A DNA stretch of 25,348 nt, from contig JASCIV010000303.1 in the NCBI GenBank assembly GCA_030374735.1, positions 1 to 25,348 of the forward strand, written 5' to 3'. Made by a program: the position numbers and the translations under genes. Under the pieces are notes generated by a model. That model searched no databases. It saw only the letters and a program-made list of their open reading frames with translations, and was not told the DNA's origin. Shown here piece after piece: positions 8,065-16,063 of the stretch. The number at the start of each line of letters is the position of its first letter. Position 1 is the first letter of the stretch. This stretch comes from Gracilaria caudata. Lineage: Eukaryota; Rhodophyta; Florideophyceae; Gracilariales; Gracilariaceae.

Positions 8065-9678
8065 TCACCTTTTCAAGAGCCGCAACGATTCGATTCCATC
8101 TGTCAACCACCACCCAAGCATCCAATCCCTTGCACCAAGGAAGAAGGCGCCTCTAAAAGGAGACAGTAGTCCCTGAGCAGTTGCAATGGAAAGAGCACCT
8201 GTAAAACAGCTACAGAGAACTCCGTCAACAACAATCTGTCCTTCAATCGTGTGAGGGTTATATAACCCCCATTTCCTTTCTCTTTCTATGCGAACAACCC
8301 TTTCATTCCCAAACTGCCCTTGCACATGCTCTCCCACTCGTATCAGTCCTGCATGTCTCATTTTGCCATTCACGTACAAACTGTGCTTGCTCGATAAATG
8401 CAGCGTGTGATTGTTGGTGCGTACCTTAACAAATTCGGAGTAAACATTATCAGATCTGTGAGAAAAGGTATAAATCGGCGAGTATTTCGTGCTTGAGACC
8501 AATACTTCATCGCCAACCTGTAACTCTTCCATCCGTAACACCGCACCGTCACGTCTTTGCACCGTGGAAGAACCGGGAAAGCAAGATCGAAGCCCTTGCA
8601 AAATTGGAGGTTTGTATGAACTGCTTCCTTCCGAGGCGCCACTCTCCCCAAGGATTAGTCCAGGGTTGCTACCGCCGGTGGAACTTGAAGAGGTGTTATT
8701 TCCACTATCACTTGCAACCTCAGTGTTTTCGCCTTCTGAAGGAGTTTGAACCGATTCCACGGTCTCTTCATCCGTAAGCTGCGCATCTCCGCTGTTTGCA
8801 TGGCCTTCATTGTCATTGGCAGTGCCCACGTTGGAGGCAGAAGAACTTGGGACAGGTTGGACAGCGCCAGAGATTGGAGTCGGTGATGGCTGCTCGGACC
8901 CGACTGCTGTAGGCGCATCCTCAACACCGGAACCGAAAGCAAGATCTAAGTGGTGTTGTTTGTCTTCCATGGTGTGGCATTTTTCCCATATTCTCCTCTC
9001 TTCACACTGAGTAGCAACAAGGATATCACGTAAGAAGTTCTGGATATCCTGATTTACGACAACTTCAGGATTTGTCTGCCACTCTTCAGCTGCATCACTC
9101 TGTAGCCACTCATTCAACTGGGCGCAAATTGCTACATCATTCGAAAATGACCCAAACGACTTTATAGACGGAAGGACCTTGCAGACGTCGTATCTAGCGT
9201 GTGCAGGGCAGTTCCCTCTAGTCTCTGACCACAAGGCCGGGAAGGAGGTTGAATGTCTTCCGTAGAGTTGCGAATAATCCGAGAGTTTGACACCCATGGG
9301 AACGCAATCACAACATTGCTCGCACACAGAATAAAGGAAGTAGTCTATTTCATCCCGGGCAATTTCATCTCCTTCTTTCAATTGTTTCAAAGCAGCGGCA
9401 CGTCTAACGTCACAAGGATTGTTGTCGATATATAGCTGCAATGAGTTCATGCACTCGGAAGATGTGGTATCGTAGATTCGATCACATTTTTCGAACGATC
9501 CATCGCCCAGAGTTTGTCGTAACGGACAGTGGGAGCATATAGATTGTGGTAGTTGAATCGACGTACATGTAACCTCATGATGAATTGTACTCTTTGCACC
9601 GTGGCACGGGAAAAATGATACGGCCGCTATAACTTGCACATACAAAGCAGAGAGACACAAAAGGAGTGAAACTGGCAT
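8065..9678 (-). CDS. secreted Cys-rich protein with C-terminal Hedgehog-type Hint (Hog) domain
   Basis: A 537-residue, single-exon protein. The signal peptide spans residues 1 to about 19 (MPVSLLLCLSALYVQVIAA). A Cys-rich N-terminal domain spans about 24-235 with CEQCCDC and GNCPAHARYDVC blocks. A Ser/Thr/Gly-rich linker follows (about 250-360), then a Hint domain starting at C366 (CFPGSSTVQ). It contains a GDEVLVSS block, S-x-x-H ending at H432 where Hedgehog has T-x-x-H, and a closing HTIEGQIVVDGVLCSCF. Hint domains self-cleave at the first Cys; the N-terminal part would be released or lipid-modified outside the cell. There is no Hedge signalling domain. The residue aligned with the Asp needed for cholesterol attachment seems to be H407, so cholesterol transfer is not predicted. 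The tail has a hydrophobic stretch (FFLGARDWMLGWW). The start is the first ATG; the upstream codon in frame is GTG. Confidence 0.85.
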   Translation of the reverse strand: MPVSLLLCLSALYVQVIAAVSFFPCHGAKSTIHHEVTCTSIQLPQSICSHCPLRQTLGDGSFEKCDRIYDTTSSECMNSLQLYIDNNPCDVRRAAALKQLKEGDEIARDEIDYFLYSVCEQCCDCVPMGVKLSDYSQLYGRHSTSFPALWSETRGNCPAHARYDVCKVLPSIKSFGSFSNDVAICAQLNEWLQSDAAEEWQTNPEVVVNQDIQNFLRDILVATQCEERRIWEKCHTMEDKQHHLDLAFGSGVEDAPTAVGSEQPSPTPISGAVQPVPSSSASNVGTANDNEGHANSGDAQLTDEETVESVQTPSEGENTEVASDSGNNTSSSSTGGSNPGLILGESGASEGSSSYKPPILQGLRSCFPGSSTVQRRDGAVLRMEELQVGDEVLVSSTKYSPIYTFSHRSDNVYSEFVKVRTNNHTLHLSSKHSLYVNGKMRHAGLIRVGEHVQGQFGNERVVRIERERKWGLYNPHTIEGQIVVDGVLCSCFTGALSIATAQGLLSPFRGAFFLGARDWMLGWWLTDGIESLRLLKR

Positions 9679-10013
9679 AATGTGAAACACGCAGCGTACT
9701 GGCTCGAAGAGGTTTCCGCCTTCGCGAACTCGAAGTCTCAGAAAAGAAAGAAAAAGGGTTTATTTGACCGAAACTAAAGAGTCGGCGGGGCGAACGATAT
9801 CGTATGGAGTACCACTGAGCGCGGTGTGCCATAAGCTTCTGACCAATTCGTCACAACATTGACGAACTGGCAATCCATATGTCTCGCTATCGTGCACTGG
9901 CCCTCATGATGGCCCTCAAGAACGGGCCTGAGCTTCCCTCTGCCCTGGTTTGGCACTCCGATATGTCGGTCCTTTCACCTGGAGACCTTAACCGAAACGC
10001 GTTTGTAAGTCAA
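9679..10013. other. intergenic upstream of the Hog gene, with left direct repeat
   Basis: No gene is supported. Bases 9938-10001 match 11772-11840 in the same orientation: a shared 19-mer CCCTGGTTTGGCACTCCGA and a shared CACCTGGAGACCTT. The two copies flank the duplicated ankyrin 2 segment. A weak AT-rich TATA-like patch lies near 9757, about 80 bases upstream of the Hog ATG. Confidence 0.55.
9938..10001 (+). repeat. left direct repeat flanking the ankyrin 2 duplication
   Basis: It shares two blocks with 11772-11840 (19 and 14 identical bases at similar spacing). It ends about 12 bases before homology to the GH16 5' flank begins, so it marks a duplication or insertion boundary. Confidence 0.6.
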
Positions 10014-10426
10014 CTTTTGGGGCTCCATTTTAAGCGACGGGAGAAACAGTAGAATCGTGAAACAGCCCCACCCTACAGAGTTACCTCAGGCCGACAGCAG
10101 TCGGGACAATGTCTGGACGCTCGCAATAAGAGACGCTTGTTTGGCCTGGGCAAACCTCGGTAACCCTTCTACCACCATCGCAGTTCTCATTCGAGTCCCT
10201 TGTAGTTGAAACATCGATGGATTACCAGTAATTCAAGCTTTCTACAGAAGGAACGGAGATTCTTCTCGATACTTGGGCTCCAGGACATGCCGATGCCGCT
10301 GGTAGGTAGTTAGAAACCAGTCTTTTTTACTCGATCAAGCGCTACTACGTCACAACGCAAAACCTCTTCATCCAAATGCTGTCTTTCAAATACAGAATCA
10401 GACTGGTGTGTACGAGTCAAAGCCAG
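10014..10426 (-). pseudogene. GH16 5' end relic and intergenic copy 2
   Basis: On the minus strand an ATG at 10028 is followed by GAGCCC and an upstream flank matching the GH16 gene start at 5691. Homology to the coding part ends after about three codons, and the frame stops 18 codons from the ATG. The rest matches 5692-6243 with deletions and leads into the 3' end of ankyrin 2. A promoter was therefore copied without its gene. Confidence 0.7.
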
Positions 10427-11557
10427 CTATGCGAACAAAACCTTCATTCCGACCTTCACAAATCCTTCCTCATCAATAACATTCCCCTTTCGCCTATGAT
10501 CCGCAAGCAGTATATCCACGTTTGATTCATTCCATTCGTTGCGGCTCCTTGTGAACGTTAGCGTTGCTCGAGAAGAAGCTCCCTTACTGCCGGACTCATC
10601 GAACAATTCACGCAACAGGAGCTTAGCAAGCTTGCTTCTCATCTCGCTTTTCGACCGTGTGGCACTCTTAAAGATTGTACGTAGCTCTGGCGGCTCTCGT
10701 CGCTGTTTACAAATTGGGTACTTCTTCTGCAACTCGTAAAACGATTTGATGACTGCATCCATGCGAAGTAAACCGGTTTTGCGATCTATTTGCTCCAAGA
10801 CAGCATCTTCCACATCATTCTCGTGTACAGTTACTTCGGCTCCAGATTGATTGAGATGCAACTGTAGTGCCTGTTGCAACGCAGGTATTGCATCCTCAGC
10901 AGTCCCCGTCTGTTCGCCTGAGTGAGACCTACATGCCAGAAAACTGACAACTTGACGTATCTCGGATGGCCAGGAGGACTGATTCGGATGTGGGCGCGGG
11001 GCGGTACGCATCTGTTTGGCAGCATCGCTGTGTTGCGGCAGCAGCGACAGCGGCGTCTGGCCATTTTTGTTCTGTCTGAGCGGGTCGGCGCCGGCGCGCC
11101 ACAGCTCGAGAGCCATGAACTGTTCTTCCCGTTCCGCAGCTTCGTGGAGCGGCGTGTTTCCAAAATTGTTTGTGTAGTGAACGTCGGCCCCTCGCGCCAG
11201 CAGCGCTTGCACCACGTCTATGTGTGTGTACTCAACGGCGCAATGCAACGCGGTTCTGCCACGGTTGTCTGTGTTGTTCACTTCTGCGCCGCGCGCCAGC
11301 AGTGCTTTCACCACTGCGACATGTCCTCCCCAAGCTGCAAAGTGCAACGCCGGTTCGCTTGCATTATTTGTGCCGTTCACTTCTGCCCCCCTCGCCAGCA
11401 GCTCTTCCACCACTGCGAGACGTCCTTCCCAAGCGGCATGTTGCAATGCTGGTTCGCCAGCAGCATTTTTGCCGTTCACATCTGCGCCGCTCGCCAGTAG
11501 CGACTTCACTTGCAGCAAATCGCCGCGCTTAGCCGCTCCACATAGCGCGACACCCAT
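10427..11557 (-). CDS. ankyrin-repeat protein 2 (paralog of ankyrin protein 1)
   Basis: A 376-residue protein. About six ankyrin units (residues 5-205) are followed by the same C-terminal helical domain as paralog 1 (about 215-376). Between the copies, DRKTGLLRMDAVIKSFYEL and the closing EEGFVKVGMKVLFA are identical. It lacks two ankyrin units relative to paralog 1, probably through unequal exchange within the repeats. The frame is intact, so the duplicate is likely still functional. The start is the ATG at 11557; the longer frame opens with GTG. A TATA-like GATATAA is at 11650-11656, about 95 bases upstream. Its role is presumably protein binding in the cell; the partner is unknown. Confidence 0.85.
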   Translation of the reverse strand: MGVALCGAAKRGDLLQVKSLLASGADVNGKNAAGEPALQHAAWEGRLAVVEELLARGAEVNGTNNASEPALHFAAWGGHVAVVKALLARGAEVNNTDNRGRTALHCAVEYTHIDVVQALLARGADVHYTNNFGNTPLHEAAEREEQFMALELWRAGADPLRQNKNGQTPLSLLPQHSDAAKQMRTAPRPHPNQSSWPSEIRQVVSFLACRSHSGEQTGTAEDAIPALQQALQLHLNQSGAEVTVHENDVEDAVLEQIDRKTGLLRMDAVIKSFYELQKKYPICKQRREPPELRTIFKSATRSKSEMRSKLAKLLLRELFDESGSKGASSRATLTFTRSRNEWNESNVDILLADHRRKGNVIDEEGFVKVGMKVLFA

Positions 11558-11707
11558 GTTTGCTGCTGTTCGTGAAGCAACCACTATCGCAGTCGACGCG
11601 ATGCAACTTTGTATCGCACCTCACCGCTGCCACGTATCATACGTATGAGTTATATCTGTCGCACGAGACAGCTAAATTGATTTGGTCGAGATGATCTCAC
11701 GTGCCGA

Positions 11708-11731
11708 CATTCCCACATGCATGTGGGAATG
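11708..11731. repeat. 24-bp perfect palindrome
   Basis: The sequence CATTCCCACATG followed directly by CATGTGGGAATG is self-complementary with no spacer. It lies 28 bases from the recurring 14-mer, in the ankyrin 2 upstream region. Confidence 0.75.
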
Positions 11732-11758
11732 CGATACCAAAAGGTACGACGGTACGAC

Positions 11759-11772
11759 GGTAGAACGCTACC
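11759..11772 (+). promoter_or_regulatory. recurring GGTAGAACGCTACC motif, copy 2
   Basis: It is identical to the motif at 7763 and 20281 and lies about 200 bases upstream of the ankyrin 2 ATG. It is preceded by two GGTACGAC repeats and immediately followed by the right direct repeat, so it could be part of that repeat rather than a promoter element. Confidence 0.45.
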
Positions 11773-11840
11773 TCTCCCCTGGTTTGGCACTCCGACATGA
11801 TGTCTTCTACGCACCTGGAGACCTTCTCTACAGAAATGCG
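11772..11840 (+). repeat. right direct repeat flanking the ankyrin 2 duplication
   Basis: Partner of 9938-10001 in the same orientation. Together the pair brackets the duplicated segment 10014-11557. Confidence 0.6.
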
Positions 11841-12753
11841 CTGATAAGGACGACGTGCGGAAGACGAGCCTGCGACAAATCAAATCGCGCATCATTGAAA
11901 ACCTGAAAATGAAGCCACTGTTGCCCTCTTGGTCAGATTGTTGGTCGAACGCCAACACAGTCTGGATTCCGGAGCTGTTGCACTTTGTTGTTTCCGAATA
12001 TCGCCGAGTTCGTACCATGATGAAGATTAAAGGGAGAAACCCTTAACCCTCCCAGAACCATCATGCGTCTGTCACTGACAAGGACCGTCAGAGCGTTTTC
12101 ACTGGCCAGATGGCCCGAAACATGGCAAAATACGACAATCGCCAGAACCTATGACTTTCATCATGAAGTGCATTCTTTTCGATGAGCGAGAAAACAAGTT
12201 CCGACCCATAATTTTAGTTCTTGAGAAGGCTGGCCACGTAAATGGTTTCACGGTACAAGCACCGGGTGGGTGAACGTAGTTTTCAACCCTATGATAATCC
12301 ACACGTGAATTAAGCCTGCGCACAATCCGCGGCTTGTGAGTCTTCTATGCAAGTAGTTACAGCGAGGCGTACAACGTTTACTTGGTCGCGTTCCTCGAAC
12401 ACATGATCGATCATCTAAAGAGCTAAAAACTGAATCGCTTCTGCTTCTGTCAGGATTGGGAGATACCTCAAACGTGCTGCATGAAAGTGAGGAACGATGT
12501 AGAGAATCAGATGTGGCATAGAGGAGATCCAGTATGGTCGAAAGATGACACCGGCGTACGGGGTGGAAGGAGCACCAAAAACCTGATCTGTGTTCGATGA
12601 TGCGATTTGCGTTTGCGAGATATACATGAAGCCCACCATAAACCACCATTAAGACTGTGGCACAACTTGAACACAACAATGGCAGTGGCTGCGTGCGACC
12701 AAAAACGCTAGCACAAAGTGCAAATATTGCTTTCCAAGAGGTGCGGTAACCAG

Positions 12754-14064
12754 TTAGATGTCTATGGGTGTAGTAGAAGGGGGGACATACCCATATGGTT
12801 CGAGATGAATAGGCGCGAGCTGACTTAATGGGTTGCTTTCGTCCAGAGGACATGATGCTTCGTTGCAGTAGCCACAGCATTCTGAGGTGGAGCTGATTCC
12901 AACCGACTGGTAAAGCGCTTGATCTAGGCAGATGTCAGCGCAACATTCCTCCATGTTGGTCGCCGGGGCAGAAGGATATGCAAAGTAAGCTTCTGAACAA
13001 GAATATGTTGATCGGGACAGTGTTTCTAACTCGACCTCAGGAGAGGGTAAGGTTGGAATTGAAATCGATAGCGAATCCGTAACGTTCTTTAAAACATCCT
13101 CCGCAAAGATCTTCTCAGATATATGAACTTTGCGAAGAGCTATTCCATCATAGAAAATGTGTTCAAGCCGACCCCAGCTATGAAAACTTGAGAGAATACG
13201 AATGTCATCATCGAGCAAATCTTGTATGAGTCCAACTGGGATTTGGGGAACACTGGACACGTCTTTCGAAGAGGTGTGATTGCGAAACGCTTCATTGTAG
13301 AATGATGAGTAAACCAAGCTCACCTTCAACTGCTCATTTTGAACTCGTTCACAACGAATTCCGTTGAAAACGAAAGCAACGGCGTGCTGCAGAATACCGA
13401 GACTTGATGCATCCGGAACACCTAGTAGGTGCGCTCGAATAACTATGGCCACCACATCGGCAATGAAGTAATTTGAAGTTACCAGCTTGTACTCTGGGAT
13501 TCCTTGCTTAAACGAAAGAAAGCGACTGCACACAGCCTTTGCTTCTGGATCATAAAGTATTTTGAGTCCTGGGGGAAGGACGCTACGAACTGTTTCCATT
13601 ACTGCGCTTGGAGGATCCTCAAGGGCCTCTAGAGTGAAATCCCATGCACCGTCCACAAGAGACTGCTCGTCATGTGTGAAAGGCTTTAGTTCAGAATCTG
13701 GAAGCATACTCGGCGGCAAATAGAACAGTTGAGGGTCAATGCTGTGTAACTTTTCGATTTCACCAAAGACTAGCGAACTGTTTTCGAAGGCGTGAAAGGC
13801 CCCAAGCTCAATCTCATTCAGACATACTGGTCCCAGCGCCTTCTCATAGGGGAAGACTTCAGCAACAAATTGATCCAAGCTAGTAATGTACGCAGAATAG
13901 AAGGGCATCACGAAATTTGTTGGGACTCCCCGCCGTTGTAAGTTGACAAATGTATCAAAGTGCTCCCGTATTACTGTGGTCACCGTCGTACATGAAAGTG
14001 GTACAGATTGAATAATTGGAAAGAACAAAAGGAGCCCAAGGAAGAGGCGTACTTTCATCGTCAT
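12754..14064 (-). CDS. secreted protein of unknown function, Cys-rich C-terminus
   Basis: A 436-residue protein, not recognised. A clear signal peptide starts at M1 or M3 (MKVRLFLGLLLFFPIIQS). The middle is a long, mixed helical region with few Cys residues. The last 80 residues carry a compact Cys cluster (about 356-405) with EECCADIC and ECCGYCNEASC, then a Pro/Thr-rich end. This suggests an extracellular protein with a small disulfide-bonded C-terminal module. A TTG-initiated frame extends 15 codons upstream; the ATG at 14064 or 14058 is preferred. A donor-like G|GTATGT occurs 11 codons before the stop, so a further 3' exon cannot be excluded, but I found no matching acceptor in phase that gives convincing protein. 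Confidence 0.75.
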   Translation of the reverse strand: MTMKVRLFLGLLLFFPIIQSVPLSCTTVTTVIREHFDTFVNLQRRGVPTNFVMPFYSAYITSLDQFVAEVFPYEKALGPVCLNEIELGAFHAFENSSLVFGEIEKLHSIDPQLFYLPPSMLPDSELKPFTHDEQSLVDGAWDFTLEALEDPPSAVMETVRSVLPPGLKILYDPEAKAVCSRFLSFKQGIPEYKLVTSNYFIADVVAIVIRAHLLGVPDASSLGILQHAVAFVFNGIRCERVQNEQLKVSLVYSSFYNEAFRNHTSSKDVSSVPQIPVGLIQDLLDDDIRILSSFHSWGRLEHIFYDGIALRKVHISEKIFAEDVLKNVTDSLSISIPTLPSPEVELETLSRSTYSCSEAYFAYPSAPATNMEECCADICLDQALYQSVGISSTSECCGYCNEASCPLDESNPLSQLAPIHLEPYGYVPPSTTPIDI

Positions 14065-14507
14065 TGACAAAGTGAAAGATGCTTGAGCGTAAACAAGAAG
14101 GGATGGCAAAGGGAGGGAGCCATCGTTGACTCGTACAGGGCTGTGTTGCTCGAGGACAGCTTTCGAAACATGTAGTACTCGTAATATTCTGTCGCTTGAA
14201 ATGCAAGTGTTAGGAGAGTAGTGTTGATATGATAAGTGCTAGTTTCCTAATCTGGTAAATAATCAATGGTTGAGGATATCCTTGAAAACTGCGGGAACAT
14301 CATGAGATGCTGCGGAGTTCCGAGGAGAAGCTTCAGTTTTGTGAGGAGTTTTAAATTAAGCGGAACAAGTTACGAGTTAACTATGCACATGCAACTCGCG
14401 TTACTTTTGTACGAGAGGCATTCATGGATCTGTCGATCTCCTACTTGACAGGTAATACGAAACACAAGCCGACACAGAAACACCCAAACTTTCGAAAGGC
14501 GACACAA
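14065..14507. other. intergenic, nothing recognised
   Basis: This lies between the unknown secreted gene and the Kunitz gene. I see no domain-bearing frame, clear TATA box or notable repeat. Confidence 0.5.
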
Positions 14508-15278
14508 TTATGTAAGTTGTAGCAAAGACTTTGGTACACAGGCGTTGTTACATTCCCTCAAACTAAAGAAAGGTTCCGTGTCACTGCAACCCTTCCATAT
14601 CCCTTTTATGCAATACTGAGAAACGGATATTAGTACAAACATGACATTCTCGAAGGCGTCACGTAAATACTGATCAAGAAGACGTACCTGATGATAGGGA
14701 TCGTAGAAAAAGGCTTCCATGAACATTTTGCCCGCCATACAAAGTGTGGATCGTTCTGACTGAAGGGCGCAACGGTGGTCGGAGCCGAATAGGTTTGCAC
14801 GAGGTTTGTTCTCACAACGATACTGACAGTCCGAGAGGGACGAAAACGGGACATGCCCACGGCAACCGCCCCACACGAAAGGTTTACAGCGACCTCTCTG
14901 AAAGAAGTAAGCAATCCTTCGCGCTCGGCAAGGCCCTGTAACCGGTTTTTCAAGGCATGGGTTAGGTCGACATGCAGCGAGGCATTCTTTCCGCGAAGTG
15001 AACGGGGGTAGATAGCATGATTCGGATATAGTGCAGGCCTAAACATACGGAAGTTAGTATGAACATGTGCTTTTTCCAGCGACGAGAAAAGCAAAACATA
15101 CCTTTATCTGTGGGTTGTACCACCAACCAACAACTGTTTGTTGACAAAGAGATACCGACGTTGTTGGCGCCGCCAAGGAGCACTGCGCTGTGAGAGCGGC
15201 AGAGCCATCTTGGGCTCCGACGACATGAGCGGCAAGACCGCCAAGGGTTGCAAAGAAACAAAAGTATGATGACAACAT
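14508..15278 (-). CDS. secreted protein with two tandem Kunitz (BPTI-type) domains, three exons
   Basis: A 164-residue protein from exons 15278-15102, 14897-14688 and 14615-14508. The signal peptide covers roughly residues 1-22. Kunitz domain 1 has Cys 33, 45, 63, 71, 83, 87; domain 2 has Cys 102, 112, 131, 139, 151, 155. Each has the six-Cys spacing of the family, an aromatic WWYNP or FFYDP block and a W-x-G-C block. The P1 positions after the second Cys are Gln and Met, not Lys/Arg, so trypsin-like targets are unlikely; other serine proteases or a non-inhibitory role are possible. Both domains are split by a phase-0 intron at the same place, a few residues before the third Cys. A TATAAAG box about 45 bases upstream supports the ATG at 15278 over an earlier ATG at 15343. 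Confidence 0.8.
14616..14687 (-). other. intron 2 (72 bp) of the Kunitz gene
   Basis: The donor is CAG|GTACGT. A branch-point-like TACTAAT is followed by acceptor TTTCTCAG|TAT. Phase 0. Removal joins FFYDPYHQ to YCIKG and completes Kunitz domain 2. Confidence 0.8.
14898..15101 (-). other. intron 1 (204 bp) of the Kunitz gene
   Basis: The donor is AAG|GTATGT, and the acceptor TTACTTCTTTCAG|AGA has a pyrimidine tract. Phase 0. Removal joins WWYNPQIK to RGRCKPF and completes Kunitz domain 1. The intron is placed exactly as intron 2 is in domain 2. Confidence 0.8.
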
Positions 15279-15321
15279 TCTTGCGTACGGCTCACCTTCA
15301 TGAAGGCGAACAGCAAGAGAA

Positions 15322-15328
15322 CTTTATA
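15322..15328 (-). promoter_or_regulatory. TATA box (TATAAAG) of the Kunitz gene
   Basis: The minus strand reads TATAAAG about 45 bases before the ATG. This implies transcription from about 15295 and a leader of under 20 bases. Confidence 0.5.
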
Positions 15329-15527
15329 CAGGTGAATGTACAAGCATGTTTCAAGCCATTATTTGTCTAGTGGGAACGGAAGCGTGCTACGTTGAAAGAG
15401 TGGGGCGAAAGTTCGGTATTGTGATCACGAGAAATCGTTGACGACGCACTGACATGTACAAGATGTAACTACGTAGAGAACGCTAATGTTATGCGCTTAT
15501 TTGAAACGCCCAGTGGCAACCCGTCCC

Positions 15528-15568
15528 ATGCGGTTCGACCCCATCATCATGATGGAGTCAAACCGCAT
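15528..15568. repeat. 41-bp inverted repeat
   Basis: ATGCGGTT-C-GAC-C-CCATCAT mirrors ATGATGG-A-GTC-A-AACCGCAT around a single central base at 15548, with only two mismatched pairs. Confidence 0.75.
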
Positions 15569-16063
15569 AATGCTGAGATGGGTCATCTCTGCATCCGCGC
15601 TAACTCTCTTCATCATCTCGCTCGTATTGAGGATTCAGGTGTGAACGCTTGTGTCCACGAGTCTTCACGATAACGATGCGCATTGAAACGTAGAGGCAGT
15701 ATCGTCATATTTTGCGTACCCGTGACTGTCCCGTCAACAAGTTTCACGGTTGATACGTTGACGCGCCTACGTGTATTCTTCGAATCCGCGAGTTTCTCGA
15801 GGTCCGTACACTACAACAACGCACGAACGAGGAGTCAGGGAACAAGAGAGGATCAGATATGGAGAAGCGTGGACGGACGAATGCACCGCACCCACGTGAG
15901 ATGCATCCGAGAGTGGATTGTTGAATAACGTTTTATGGTCGGTGTATCCCCACCGTTCTACGAGGGGCTGAAGATAAGGAGAGATCGAAAACAATACATC
16001 CGCGAGCCCCGAAATTGCCCAAGAAAGATACAACACAGAAACCAGAACCTGAGGGTTATATCA

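Larger units (their letters stand above)
11558..12753. other. intergenic, ankyrin 2 promoter side and repeat debris
   Basis: No intact gene is supported. It holds a 24-base perfect palindrome (11708-11731), the recurring 14-mer (11759-11772) and the right direct repeat (11772-11840). The plus-strand frame up to 12046 ends ...EYRRVRTMMKIKGRNP but has no ATG start and no recognisable domain; it may be a decayed gene piece. On the minus strand a G|GTATGT donor-like site near 12790 could lead to an unseen last exon of the next gene. Confidence 0.5.
15279..16063. other. intergenic, Kunitz promoter side, one long hairpin
   Basis: No gene is supported. It contains the Kunitz TATA box and a 41-base inverted repeat at 15528-15568. 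Confidence 0.55.

Noticed and set aside
12248..12880. Minus-strand 210-codon frame after the unknown secreted gene
   Set aside because: It overlaps that gene in another frame and reads as low-quality Ser/Arg/Cys-rich sequence; I could not link it by a convincing splice.
15104..15343. Alternative Kunitz gene start at 15343 with a small first intron
   Set aside because: A GTGAGC donor exists, but the TATAAAG box lies inside that putative exon, and the ATG at 15278 already gives a complete signal peptide.
15528..15568. GGTTCGACCCC resembles a tRNA T-arm
   Set aside because: The flanks do not pair as a 5-bp T-stem and no D-arm, anticodon arm or acceptor stem surrounds it; it is one arm of an inverted repeat.
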